A stretch of 7,500 bases of DNA from DASZUK01 sp963844575 (lineage in GTDB: Bacteria; Actinomycetota; Acidimicrobiia; Acidimicrobiales; RAAP-2), in contig CAWJOU010000002.1 of assembly GCA_963844575.1 (NCBI GenBank), forward strand, positions 1 to 7,500, in the 5' to 3' direction. Positions within the stretch are counted from its first letter, which is position 1. Each line of letters begins with the position of its first letter. The position numbers and the translations under genes are program-made. The notes beneath the pieces are model-generated. The model made no database searches and had not been told where the DNA came from. It saw nothing but the letters and a program-made list of their open reading frames with translations. Of the stretch, positions 1 to 5,225 are shown piece after piece.

Positions 1-187
1 GCGAGCCCTTCAGCTTCTCCAGTTGATTCCCTGGCGGCACCGCCAGATCTCCGACTCTCTCCGCCGCATTCAGATAGGCCAGCCTCCGCCACGCCATCCG
101 CTGTACGTCAGGACCGAATTTGCGGATCCGACGGCGCTCCCAAACGCTCCGGGTCGCCGCATCTCGGAACGACCCTTCCGTCAACAC
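1..187 (-). CDS. higB: HigB/RelE-family type II toxin, N-terminal part (runs off the left edge)
   Basis: An open frame runs on the minus strand from GTG/GTG/TTG codons at 190, 187 and 184 to the window edge without a stop. About 62 residues are visible. They include SFRDAATRSVWERRRIRKFG near the N-terminus, then DVQRMAWRRLAYLNAAERV, DLAVPPGNQLEKLKG. The order 'SFRD...(R)KFG...RL..LNAA..L.DL.VPPGN.LE.LKG' is the hallmark of HigB (plasmid maintenance killer) toxins of the RelE/ParE fold, which cleave mRNA at the ribosome. A full HigB is about 90-100 residues, so roughly the last third, including the usual 'QySIRINdQwRicF' strand, lies outside the window. In this family the toxin usually precedes its HigA antitoxin, so higA should follow to the left. 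The -10 ends at 195, putting transcription start near 188. I therefore favour a leaderless GTG start at 187; TTG 184 with GGAG at 190-193 is the alternative. Confidence 0.75.
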   Translation of the reverse strand, partial: MLTEGSFRDAATRSVWERRRIRKFGPDVQRMAWRRLAYLNAAERVGDLAVPPGNQLEKLKGS

Positions 188-194
188 CACTCCG

Positions 195-223
195 ATATTA
201 ACGTATGGCGTTAATAACGTCAA
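195..223 (-). promoter_or_regulatory. Promoter of the HigB-like gene
   Basis: On the minus strand, TTGACG (218-223) is followed by exactly 17 bases and then TAATAT (195-200). This is a good housekeeping-sigma promoter in an otherwise GC-rich window. The predicted start at about 188 falls on the toxin's GTG codons, implying a leaderless or nearly leaderless mRNA. Both hexamers are overlapped by the inverted repeats described separately. Confidence 0.7.
196..216. promoter_or_regulatory. Inverted repeat, probable HigA/HigBA operator 1
   Basis: TATTAACG-N5-CGTTAATA is a perfect 8-bp inverted repeat with a 5-bp spacer. It covers the spacer and most of the -10 of the promoter of the HigB-like gene. 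HigA antitoxins repress their own operon from TTAAC/GTTAA-type palindromes, which this resembles. The identity of the binding protein is inferred from position. Confidence 0.6.
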
Positions 224-229
224 ACGTTA
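215..229. promoter_or_regulatory. Inverted repeat, probable HigA/HigBA operator 2
   Basis: TAACGT-CAA-ACGTTA is a second perfect inverted repeat directly abutting the first. It covers the -35 hexamer. It uses the same TAACG half-site, so the promoter carries four half-sites, as expected for cooperative autorepression by a toxin-antitoxin complex. Confidence 0.55.
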
Positions 230-272
230 CGTACATCGTTCCGGCAGTCAACCTCCGTCCTCCGAACCCCGT

Positions 273-306
273 CCGGCCGTCGACTGCCTACGCCGTCAGC
301 GGCCGG
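273..306 (-). terminator. Candidate hairpin after the broken dehydrogenase gene
   Basis: CCGGCCG (273-279) and CGGCCGG (300-306) form a 7-bp GC stem around a 20-base loop, 18 bases past the dehydrogenase stop. There is no T-run on either strand, so this is only a weak terminator candidate. It would separate this gene from the HigB-like promoter. Nothing else is evident between 230 and 324. Confidence 0.25.
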
Positions 307-324
307 GATCAGGTCAGGGCGAGA

Positions 325-1208
325 TCAGTCGGCGGCGAGCAGTCCTGGCAGTGACGCGGCCAGCCCGTCGACCGTCCAGTCCCCGTCCTCGCTGATCATC
401 GCGCCGTAGTGCCAGCCGACGAAGTGTCGGATCTCCCCACCGCGGGCGTAGAACGTCTGCCCCGTCGCCGGGCAGTCCTCCGAGAGCAGCCACGCGACGA
501 GCGGCGCCACGTGTGCCGGGTGGTAGACGTCGAACGTGCCCGCGTCCATCGGCGCGGCGACCATCTCCTTCAGCGCCGGGACGTCCTCGGTCATCCGAGT
601 CCGGGCGACCGGCGTGATCGCGTTGACCCGCACCCCGTAACGACCGAGCTCCCCCGCCAGGATGATCGACAGCGACGCGATGCCGGCCTTCGCCGCGCCA
701 TAGTTGCTCTGCCCCGCCTGGCCCAACAGGCCGGACGTCGACGAGACGTTCACCATCGACCGGCCACCGGCTCCCCGGCCTTCGCCCGGTCACGCCAGTA
801 CCCCGCCAGCGTCCGCGCCGCGCAGAACGTCGACTTCAACTGGCCCTCGACGACGTCGTCCCACTCCTCTTCGCTCATGTTGACGAACATCCGGTCGCGG
901 AGGATCCCCGCGTTGTTCACCAAGCCGTGCACCACGCCGAACGCGTCGACCGCGGCCTCGAGCAGCGCCTGCGCACCGGCCAGCGTCCGGACGTCGTCGG
1001 TCCGGGCCAACGCCGAGCCACCGGCCTCGCCGATCTCGTCGGCCACCGCCGCGGCCAGCGACGGGTCCGTCCCCGAGCCGTCCGGCCCGCAGCCGACGTC
1101 GTCGACGACGACCTGCGCCCCTTCGGCCGCCGCGAGCAACGCGTACTCGCGGCCCAGCCCACGGCCGGCGCCGGTGACGATCACCACCCGACCGCTCAGC
1201 GAACCCAT
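325..1208 (-). pseudogene. Short-chain dehydrogenase/reductase (Rv3548c-like), split by a -1 frameshift
   Basis: Two consecutive minus-strand frames together make one NAD(P)-dependent short-chain dehydrogenase of 294 residues. The first half (1208-750) carries the cofactor motif TGAGRGLG (about residues 12-19), DDV near 71-73 and NNAG at 98-101, and ends early in ...VAGRW. The second half (756-325) begins MVNVSSTSG with the catalytic Ser (about 157), then NYGAAKAG with Tyr170 and Lys174, and VNAITPVARTRM. One missing base at about 757 (CG-ATG, where CGN-ATG is expected) explains the break. Neither half alone holds both the cofactor and catalytic sites. The extended substrate loop and 'ARTRMTE' resemble Rv3548c of the KstR2 regulon and the dehydrogenase domain of peroxisomal multifunctional enzyme type 2, so a steroid-ring hydroxyacyl-CoA substrate is likely. 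The ATG start at 1208 has an AGGAGG site 6 bases upstream. A sequencing error, a real pseudogene, or recoding (the overlap reads ATGGTGA) are all possible. Confidence 0.85.
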
Positions 1209-1214
1209 CGCACG

Positions 1215-1220
1215 CCTCCT
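1215..1220 (-). promoter_or_regulatory. Ribosome binding site of the Rv3548c-like dehydrogenase
   Basis: The minus strand reads AGGAGG, preceded by more Gs, 6 bases before the ATG at 1208. This is a near-perfect Shine-Dalgarno sequence and fixes the start codon. The same open frame continues upstream well past this point, but that extension has no dehydrogenase sequence. Confidence 0.75.
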
Positions 1221-1260
1221 CCCCCACCCTTCCTTGAACCGGCTCCCCGCCCTGGTCTCA

Positions 1261-1266
1261 ATTATA
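1261..1266 (-). promoter_or_regulatory. -10 element (TATAAT) of the Rv3548c-like dehydrogenase
   Basis: A perfect TATAAT lies on the minus strand about 50 bases before the start codon, giving a predicted transcript start near 1254. No clear -35 is seen at 17-18 bases upstream, so activity may depend on the -10 region alone. Its first T is the last base of the KstR2 operator. Confidence 0.65.
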
Positions 1267-1279
1267 TCAAGCGCTTGGT
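1266..1279. promoter_or_regulatory. KstR2 operator (perfect match) before the Rv3548c-like dehydrogenase
   Basis: ATCAAGCGCTTGGT matches the published KstR2 consensus AnCAAGnnCTTGnT at every fixed position. CCAAGCGCTTGA on the other strand shows the same palindrome. It abuts the TATAAT, so a bound KstR2 dimer would block RNA polymerase. The kstR2 gene itself lies just upstream, which strongly supports the assignment. Confidence 0.85.
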
Positions 1280-1299
1280 TGGTTTTCTGTGGATCGACC

Positions 1300-1316
1300 G
1301 CCGCCGGACCGGCGGC
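1300..1316 (-). terminator. Candidate hairpin between kstR2 and the dehydrogenase promoter
   Basis: GCCGCCGG-A-CCGGCGGC is a nearly perfect 17-bp palindrome, about 180 bases past the kstR2 stop and just before the next promoter. It has no T-run. It could stop kstR2 transcripts or be chance in GC-rich DNA. The rest of 1317-1495 shows no gene or motif I can support. Confidence 0.22.
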
Positions 1317-1495
1317 CTGGGTCATTGGGTCCGGTCGCTGCTGCGGGTGGTGGTCCGAGTGGCGGAAACCGGCGGGCGCCGACCGTGTGTCTCCCGCGCC
1401 GACGATCCGGCGCGACGGCGAGATCGAACGACCGCGGCTCGCTACCGGGGGGACCGGCGTGGCGCGTCGGCGTGGCGGGTGAACGCCGCGAGAGG

Positions 1496-2107
1496 TCAGC
1501 CGCGGCGCGAGGCCGGCCGGGCCGCGAAGCCCTGCAGGAAGATGTTCGCTGCGTCGTCCACGAACCGCGTGACCGAGTAGCCCGGGCGAACCCGGTACCA
1601 GCGGACGGAGAGCCAGACCGAGTCGCGCAGCAGCCGGTAGAAGACGCGAGGGTCGACGTCCGACCGGAAGTCGCCACTCGTGACGCCGGCACCGATCACG
1701 TCCAACCACGCCTTCTGCACCTCGCCGGCGATCGTTTTCACGTACTCGAAGTGCGGGAGCGTCTGCAAGTAGCCGTAGTCGCCCTGGTAGATCTCCGCGG
1801 CGTGCGGGTGCCGGTTGACCGCCTCGAGCGACGTCCGGATGAGGCTCCGCAGCTGCTCGGCCGGCGACCCCTTCTCGCTCAACGCCGCCATGTAGCTCTT
1901 CTGTAGATCCTCGAAGTAGTCCGTGAGGATCTCCTCCACGATGTGCTGCTTCGACTTGAAGTGGTGGTACAGGCTGCCCGAGAGGATGCCGACCGCGTCG
2001 GCGATCTCCCGGACCGTCGTCGCCGCCACCCCCTTCGCGGCGAACAGTTCGGCGGCCGCGTCACGGATGACCTCCCGGCGGTCCGGCGAACCAACCACGT
2101 CGCTCAC
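1496..2107 (-). CDS. kstR2: TetR-family repressor KstR2 of steroid C/D-ring catabolism
   Basis: This encodes a 203-residue TetR-family DNA-binding protein. The N-terminal helix-turn-helix domain includes ATTVREIADAVGILSGSLYH followed by HFKSK (about residues 29-53), and the C-terminal ligand domain includes FEYVKTIAGEVQKAWLDVI and SVWLSVRWYR (about 120-172). The 'GILSGSLYHHF' helix and 'W(L/V)SVRWYR' match remembered M. tuberculosis KstR2 (Rv3557c), which is about 200 residues. KstR2 represses the genes for degrading HIP, the two-ring intermediate of cholesterol breakdown, and is released by HIP-CoA. I chose the GTG at 2107: GGAG sits 6 bases upstream and the length fits the family. ATG 2182 (228 residues) would add a low-complexity tail, and TTG 2200 would lie inside the operator. 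Two matching operators, at 1266-1279 and 2196-2209, flank the gene. The second may also autoregulate kstR2, which is divergent from ipdA. Confidence 0.9.
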   Translation of the reverse strand: MSDVVGSPDRREVIRDAAAELFAAKGVAATTVREIADAVGILSGSLYHHFKSKQHIVEEILTDYFEDLQKSYMAALSEKGSPAEQLRSLIRTSLEAVNRHPHAAEIYQGDYGYLQTLPHFEYVKTIAGEVQKAWLDVIGAGVTSGDFRSDVDPRVFYRLLRDSVWLSVRWYRVRPGYSVTRFVDDAANIFLQGFAARPASRRG

Positions 2108-2195
2108 AGCCTTCTCCCTCCCGCCGAGCCCACTTCGACGACCAGTACCGGCTGCCTGTTCGAGACCGGACGCCGCCGTCATCTCGGTATCCCCG

Positions 2196-2209
2196 AGCAA
2201 GCATTTGCT
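2196..2209. promoter_or_regulatory. KstR2 operator between kstR2 and ipdA
   Basis: AGCAAGCATTTGCT matches AnCAAGnnCTTGnT with one difference (T for C at position 9). The half-sites AGCAAG and AGCAAA are inverted. It lies in the divergent kstR2-ipdA intergenic region and abuts the ipdA -10. The mismatch suggests somewhat weaker binding than at 1266-1279. Confidence 0.8.
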
Positions 2210-2214
2210 ACAAT
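2209..2214 (+). promoter_or_regulatory. -10 element (TACAAT) of the ipdA operon
   Basis: TACAAT gives a predicted start near 2221 and a leader of about 34 bases before the ipdA ATG. No convincing -35 is visible. Its first T is the last base of the KstR2 operator, the same geometry as at 1261-1279. Confidence 0.6.
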
Positions 2215-2254
2215 AGTGCAGAACCTGCTCACCGCCGCAGGGCGACCACGCACC

Positions 2255-3148
2255 ATGCCGGACAAGACGATGACCGAAGCCGACGTGATCGGCGAGCTCC
2301 GCTCGGGGATGACCATCGGCATCGGCGGCTGGGGCTCACGGCGCAAGCCGATGTCGTTGGTCCGGGCCATGCTCCACTCCGATCTGCGCGATCTCACCGT
2401 CGTCACGTATGGAGGCCCGGACGCTGGTCTGCTGCTCGCTGCCGGCAAGGTAAAACGCCTAGTATATAGCTTCGTCTCCCTCGATTCCATCCCGCTCGAG
2501 CCTCATTTCCGGGCCGCCCGGCAGGCCGGCACCGTCGAAGCCGTCGAGTACGACGAGGGCATGTTCCAGTGGGGCCTCTACGCGGCGTCGCTCCGGCTGC
2601 CGTTCCTGCCGACCCGCGCCGGGCTCGGCTCCGACGTCCCCACCGTCAACCCCGGGCTGCGGACCGTCTGCTCGCCGTACGACGACCGTGAGGAGCTGCT
2701 CGCCATGCCCGCCCTCCGGCTCGACGCCGCGCTCGTCCACCTGAACCGCGCCGATCGGTTCGGCGCGGCGACGTACCTCGGCCCCGACGTCTACTTCGAT
2801 GACGTCTTCTGCGCCGCCGCCGACCGCGCCTACCTCTCTTGCGAGAAGATCGTTCCCACCGACGAGCTCTCCGACGGCGTGCCGCTGCAGGCCATGCGCA
2901 TCCACCGCTGGATGGTCCACGGCGTCGTCGAAGCGCCCCGCGGCGCCCACTTCACCTCCTGCGAACCCGACTACGGACGCGACGAGGCGTTCCAGCGCGC
3001 CTACGCCGACGCGGCCGCCGACCCCGAACAGTGGGCCGCGTTCACCGACCGCTTCCTCGCCGGCGACGAGGCCGCCTACCACGCCGCCGTCGACGACTTC
3101 CGAGCCGGCCTCGATCCCGGCGACCCGCTGCCGACGATGGTCCGTTGA
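2255..3148 (+). CDS. ipdA: IpdA, alpha subunit of the COCHEA-CoA ring-opening hydrolase
   Basis: This 297-residue protein has the CoA-transferase type I fold and closely resembles remembered M. tuberculosis IpdA (Rv3551, about 290 residues). It starts MPDK..., has SGMTIGIGGWGSRRKPM (residues 17-33), LTVVTYGGPDAGLL (47-60), AGKVKRLVYSFVSLDS (63-78), YDEGMFQWG (99-107), LPFLPTRAGLGSDVP (115-129) and near the end GGAHFT-like GAHFTSCEPDYGRDEAFQR. IpdAB opens the last ring of the steroid nucleus, hydrolysing COCHEA-CoA to 4-methyl-5-oxo-octanedioyl-CoA. It is not a true transferase. Glu101 in DEGM is the likely counterpart of the catalytic Glu near 105 reported for rhodococcal IpdA; that equivalence is my inference. 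The start is set by the conserved MPDK N-terminus. The upstream ribosome site is poor. The gene is first in an operon with ipdB and a dehydrogenase, under a KstR2 operator. Confidence 0.93.
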   Translation: MPDKTMTEADVIGELRSGMTIGIGGWGSRRKPMSLVRAMLHSDLRDLTVVTYGGPDAGLLLAAGKVKRLVYSFVSLDSIPLEPHFRAARQAGTVEAVEYDEGMFQWGLYAASLRLPFLPTRAGLGSDVPTVNPGLRTVCSPYDDREELLAMPALRLDAALVHLNRADRFGAATYLGPDVYFDDVFCAAADRAYLSCEKIVPTDELSDGVPLQAMRIHRWMVHGVVEAPRGAHFTSCEPDYGRDEAFQRAYADAAADPEQWAAFTDRFLAGDEAAYHAAVDDFRAGLDPGDPLPTMVR

Positions 3149-3210
3149 TGGTCGTCCGGTCCGTTGATCGCGGTCCGCTGGGTCGTCCGCTGATGGTGGT
3201 GGTTGGCTGA
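3148..3210 (+). other. 20-codon mini-ORF in the ipdA-ipdB spacer
   Basis: Its ATG overlaps the ipdA stop (TGATG at 3146-3150). It reads 20 residues ending LMVVVG and stops at TGA 3208-3210, which itself overlaps the next ATG. It has no recognisable domain. It may act as a coupling device that carries ribosomes across the spacer rather than as a functional peptide, or be a by-product of repeat expansion. Confidence 0.35.
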
Positions 3211-3236
3211 TGGTCGTGGCGGTGGTTGGCTGATGG
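3198..3236 (+). repeat. 16-bp direct repeat at the ipdB start, within a repetitive spacer
   Basis: GGTGGTTGGCTGATGG occurs at 3198-3213 and again at 3221-3236, offset 23 bp. The second copy contains the ipdB ATG. Just upstream, GGTCCGTTGAT occurs at 3139-3149 and 3158-3168, offset 19 bp, with further degenerate copies at 3172 and 3182. The whole spacer looks like slippage or unequal duplication of the original gene junction. Confidence 0.8.
3210..3233 (+). other. 7-codon mini-ORF directly before ipdB
   Basis: The ATG at 3210 overlaps the previous mini-ORF's stop. It reads MVVAVVG and ends at TGA 3231-3233, whose final A is the first base of the ipdB ATG. Together with the first mini-ORF it makes an unbroken TGATG relay from ipdA to ipdB. 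Translation is not shown by the sequence alone. Confidence 0.35.
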
Positions 3237-3991
3237 CGGCCGACGTCTCCCGAGCCGACGTCTGCGTCGTCGCCTGCGCCGACGCCTGGCGCGGTGACGG
3301 CGAGCTGCTCGCCTCGCCCATCGGGCCGATCCCGGCGATGGCCGCCCGGCTGGCCCGCGCCGTCTTCGAGCCGGACCTCCTACTGATCGACGGCGAGGCC
3401 ACCCTCGTCCGCGGCACCTGGGCCGTCGGCACCGCGCCCACCGGGCCGGCCGAGGGCTGGCTCCCCTACCGCGCCGTCTTCGATCTCGTCTGGCGTGGCC
3501 GGCGGCACATCATGATGGGCCCGAGCCAGATCGACCGGTACGGCAACGCCAACATCTCCTGCATCGGTGATTTCGCCAAGCCCAAGGTGCAGCTGCTCGG
3601 CGTGCGCGGTGCCCCCGGCAACACCGTCAACCATCCCGTCAGCTACTGGGTGCCGAAGCACTCGCGGCGCGTCTTCGTCGACCGCGTCGACATGGTCTCC
3701 GGCGTCGGCTACGACCGCGCCGCCGAATCGCCGGCCGCCGGCCGCTACCTCGACCTGCGCCGCGTCGTCAGCAACCTCGGCGTCTTCGACTTCGGCGGCC
3801 CCGACCACCGCCTGCGCGTCGTCTCCGTCCACCCCGGCGTCACCGTCGACGACGTCGCCGCGGCCACCGGCTTCGAGCTCGCCGTCGACCACGACCTGAT
3901 CGAGAGCCGCCTGCCGACCGCCGAAGAGATCGACGTCCTCACGACCGTGATCGACCCCGACGGGACGCGGCACCAACAGATCGCGTCGTGA
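3233..3991 (+). CDS. ipdB: IpdB, beta subunit of the COCHEA-CoA ring-opening hydrolase
   Basis: This 252-residue partner of IpdA (M. tuberculosis Rv3552 is about 250) has the CoA-transferase type I beta-subunit fold. Visible landmarks are RADVCVVACAD (residues 7-17), LLLIDGEATLV (49-59), GRRHIMMGPSQIDRYGNANI (89-108), GVRGAPGNTVNHPVSYWV (123-140), RVVSNLGVFDFGGPDH (177-192) and SVHPGVTVDDV (198-208). The SENG signature that carries the catalytic Glu of genuine CoA transferases is absent, consistent with IpdAB being a hydrolase. The ATG at 3233 matches the family N-terminus; an in-frame TTG at 3203 would add a Gly-rich tail from the repeats. The ribosome site is only GGTGG, 7 bases upstream, so translation probably depends on coupling from upstream. 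The 84-base spacer from ipdA is unusual, since these two genes are normally tightly packed. The stop overlaps the next gene's GTG (GTGA). Confidence 0.93.
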   Translation: MAADVSRADVCVVACADAWRGDGELLASPIGPIPAMAARLARAVFEPDLLLIDGEATLVRGTWAVGTAPTGPAEGWLPYRAVFDLVWRGRRHIMMGPSQIDRYGNANISCIGDFAKPKVQLLGVRGAPGNTVNHPVSYWVPKHSRRVFVDRVDMVSGVGYDRAAESPAAGRYLDLRRVVSNLGVFDFGGPDHRLRVVSVHPGVTVDDVAAATGFELAVDHDLIESRLPTAEEIDVLTTVIDPDGTRHQQIAS

Positions 3992-4767
3992 CCGGCCCCC
4001 CGGAGGGCCCCGCGCCCGGCGCGCCCGAGAGCACCGCCCCCGTCAGCTTCGGCTTCGCGCCCAGCGCGCTCGCCGTCGTCACCGGCGCCGGCAGCGGCAT
4101 CGGCCGGGCCACCGCACTGCTCGGGGCGGCGGCCGGCCTCGACATCGCGTCGTGGGACCTCGACGCCGACTCCGCCGAGCACACCGCGGCCGAGATCACC
4201 CACGCCGGTGGCCGGGCATCGTCGGCCCAGGTCGACGTGACCGACCCAGCCGCGGTGGCCGCCGGCTTCGACGGCCTCGATCACCCGGCGCGCTACCTCG
4301 TCAACAACGCCGGCCCCGCCAGCGCGGCGGCCAGCCCCTTCGCCGACGGACTCGTCAACGGCGCCGGCAGCATGGAGCTCGTCACCCGGACGTGGCTCGA
4401 CACCGAACTGCCGGCCGGCGCGTCGCTCGTCAACGTCGCCTCCGTTGCCGGCAACGTCATCGGCGCCGAGCCCGACTGGTACGCGGCCACCAAGGCCGCC
4501 GTCACCGGCTACACCCGGCATCTCGCCGTCCACCGCGCCGATCGGATCCGGGCCAACGCCGTCGCCCCCGGCATGGTCGCCACCCCCCGGTCCGCCGGCT
4601 TCGCCGGCAGCGAACCGCTCGTGCGAGCCCTCGCCCGCAACCCGCTCGGTCGGATGGCCGAGGCCGACGAGATCGCCTGGACGATCCTCTTCCTCCTCTC
4701 CCCCTTGGCCAGCTACGTGAACGGCGTGCTGCTCGTCGTCGACGGCGGCTGGACCATCGCCCCCTGA
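3988..4767 (+). CDS. Short-chain dehydrogenase/reductase of the ipdAB operon (possibly Rv3549c-like)
   Basis: This 259-residue classical short-chain dehydrogenase shows the cofactor motif TGAGSGIG (residues 32-39), DVTD (83-86), NNAG (106-109), Asn124 in LVNGAG, Ser152 in NVASVAG, the catalytic pair Tyr165/Lys169 in WYAATKAAV, VAPGMVATPR (192-201) and a C-terminal NGVLLVVDGGW. All four catalytic residues are present, so it should be active. It starts at GTG 3988, which overlaps the ipdB stop by four bases, so translation is coupled. The N-terminus has about 25 Pro/Ala-rich residues before the first strand, longer than usual, and the stretch between NNAG and Asn124 is short. The KstR2 regulon holds several such enzymes (Rv3548c, Rv3549c and IpdF). 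Position next to ipdAB suggests an Rv3549c-like role in C/D-ring breakdown, but I cannot assign the substrate from sequence alone. Confidence 0.88.
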   Translation: MTGPPEGPAPGAPESTAPVSFGFAPSALAVVTGAGSGIGRATALLGAAAGLDIASWDLDADSAEHTAAEITHAGGRASSAQVDVTDPAAVAAGFDGLDHPARYLVNNAGPASAAASPFADGLVNGAGSMELVTRTWLDTELPAGASLVNVASVAGNVIGAEPDWYAATKAAVTGYTRHLAVHRADRIRANAVAPGMVATPRSAGFAGSEPLVRALARNPLGRMAEADEIAWTILFLLSPLASYVNGVLLVVDGGWTIAP

Positions 4768-4770
4768 ACC

Positions 4771-4788
4771 GTCCGCCACGGTGGCGAC
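4771..4788 (+). terminator. Candidate hairpin at the end of the ipd operon
   Basis: CGCCAC-G-GTGGCG (4774-4786), with flanking GTC/GAC, can form a compact stem 3 bases past the dehydrogenase stop. There is no T-run after it, so it would be at most a weak or Rho-assisted terminator separating the ipd operon from the toxin-antitoxin promoter. Confidence 0.3.
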
Positions 4789-4828
4789 GCACAGCCACGT
4801 CGGCACCATCGCCGAAGCGACGGTGATG

Positions 4829-4854
4829 TGCACCCAACGCCTATGTTGGGTACA
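4829..4854. promoter_or_regulatory. Inverted repeat, probable autoregulatory operator of the Xre/RES module
   Basis: TGCACCCAAC-N6-GTTGGGTACA is a 10-bp inverted repeat with one mismatched pair; the inner 7 bp are perfect. It overlaps the -10 of the antitoxin-toxin operon. Antitoxins of this class carry a DNA-binding domain and repress their own operon, so this is the expected operator. The binding protein is inferred from position. Confidence 0.65.
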
Positions 4855-4856
4855 AT
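4851..4856 (+). promoter_or_regulatory. -10 element of the Xre/RES module, giving a leaderless transcript
   Basis: TACAAT ends six bases before the antitoxin ATG, so transcription should begin at or within a base of the start codon. No Shine-Dalgarno sequence precedes the ATG, consistent with leaderless translation, which is common in actinobacteria. No clear -35 is seen. Confidence 0.65.
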
Positions 4857-4862
4857 GGCTCC

Positions 4863-5222
4863 ATGGCAGTTCCCCGCAAGAAGCAGGCTCCGGAGTACGA
4901 CCCCAAGCGTCGGACCTCCTTCGTCGTCGAAGTTCTCGGCAACCAGACCGTCGCGTCAGCGCTCCGTGTCAACAAGAGCCAGCCCAGCCGTTGGAAGTCC
5001 GGCGCCGAGGCTCCGAGCGACCGGGCGGCGGCGGGACTGGTCGACCTCGACTACGTGCTGGCCCGCTTGTTGCTGGTCTGGGACGAATCGGTAGCCCGTG
5101 ACTGGCTGAGCACCCCCAACGGCTTCCTCGACGGGGCGTCGCCGCTCGAAGTGATCGAGCGTGAAGGACCTCTCCCGGTGGTCGAAGCCATCGACGCGGA
5201 GGCGTCCGAGGCCTACGCCTAG
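4863..5222 (+). CDS. Xre/MbcA/ParS-type antitoxin
   Basis: This is a 119-residue antitoxin with the two-part layout of the MbcA/Xre family; M. tuberculosis MbcA is about 113 residues. A basic N-terminus (AVPRKKQ) leads into a helix-turn-helix region, about residues 24-55, with LGNQTVASALRVNKSQPSRW as the recognition part. The C-terminal toxin-binding domain, about 60-119, has LDYVLARLLLVWDESVARDW followed by LSTPNGFLDGASPLEVI, whose 'W-L-xx-PN-xxL-x-G-xxP' motif defines the family. It should bind and block the RES toxin encoded three bases downstream and repress the shared promoter through the inverted repeat at 4829-4854. The start is ATG 4863, directly after the -10, with no ribosome site. 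It belongs to the accessory genome rather than the ipd operon. Confidence 0.88.
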   Translation: MAVPRKKQAPEYDPKRRTSFVVEVLGNQTVASALRVNKSQPSRWKSGAEAPSDRAAAGLVDLDYVLARLLLVWDESVARDWLSTPNGFLDGASPLEVIEREGPLPVVEAIDAEASEAYA

Positions 5223-5225
5223 GCC

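Noticed and set aside
196..229. KstR (KstR1) operator of the TnnAACnnGTTnnA type near the left edge
   Set aside because: The spacing between AAC and GTT half-sites does not fit that motif, and the adjacent gene is a toxin. An antitoxin operator explains the repeats better.
1209..1709. Upstream extension of the broken dehydrogenase frame on the minus strand
   Set aside because: A strong ribosome site and the conserved MGSLSGRVVIVTG start place the N-terminus at 1208. The extension overlaps kstR2 and resembles nothing.
1943..2254. Upstream extension of the ipdA frame by 104 codons
   Set aside because: It would read through the KstR2 operator and antisense to the helix-turn-helix of kstR2, is Arg-rich, and the family N-terminus (MPDK) begins at 2255.
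4152..4826. An Arg-rich 224-codon plus-strand frame within the second dehydrogenase gene
   Set aside because: It is an out-of-frame product of GC-rich codon use. The overlapping frame has a full set of dehydrogenase motifs.
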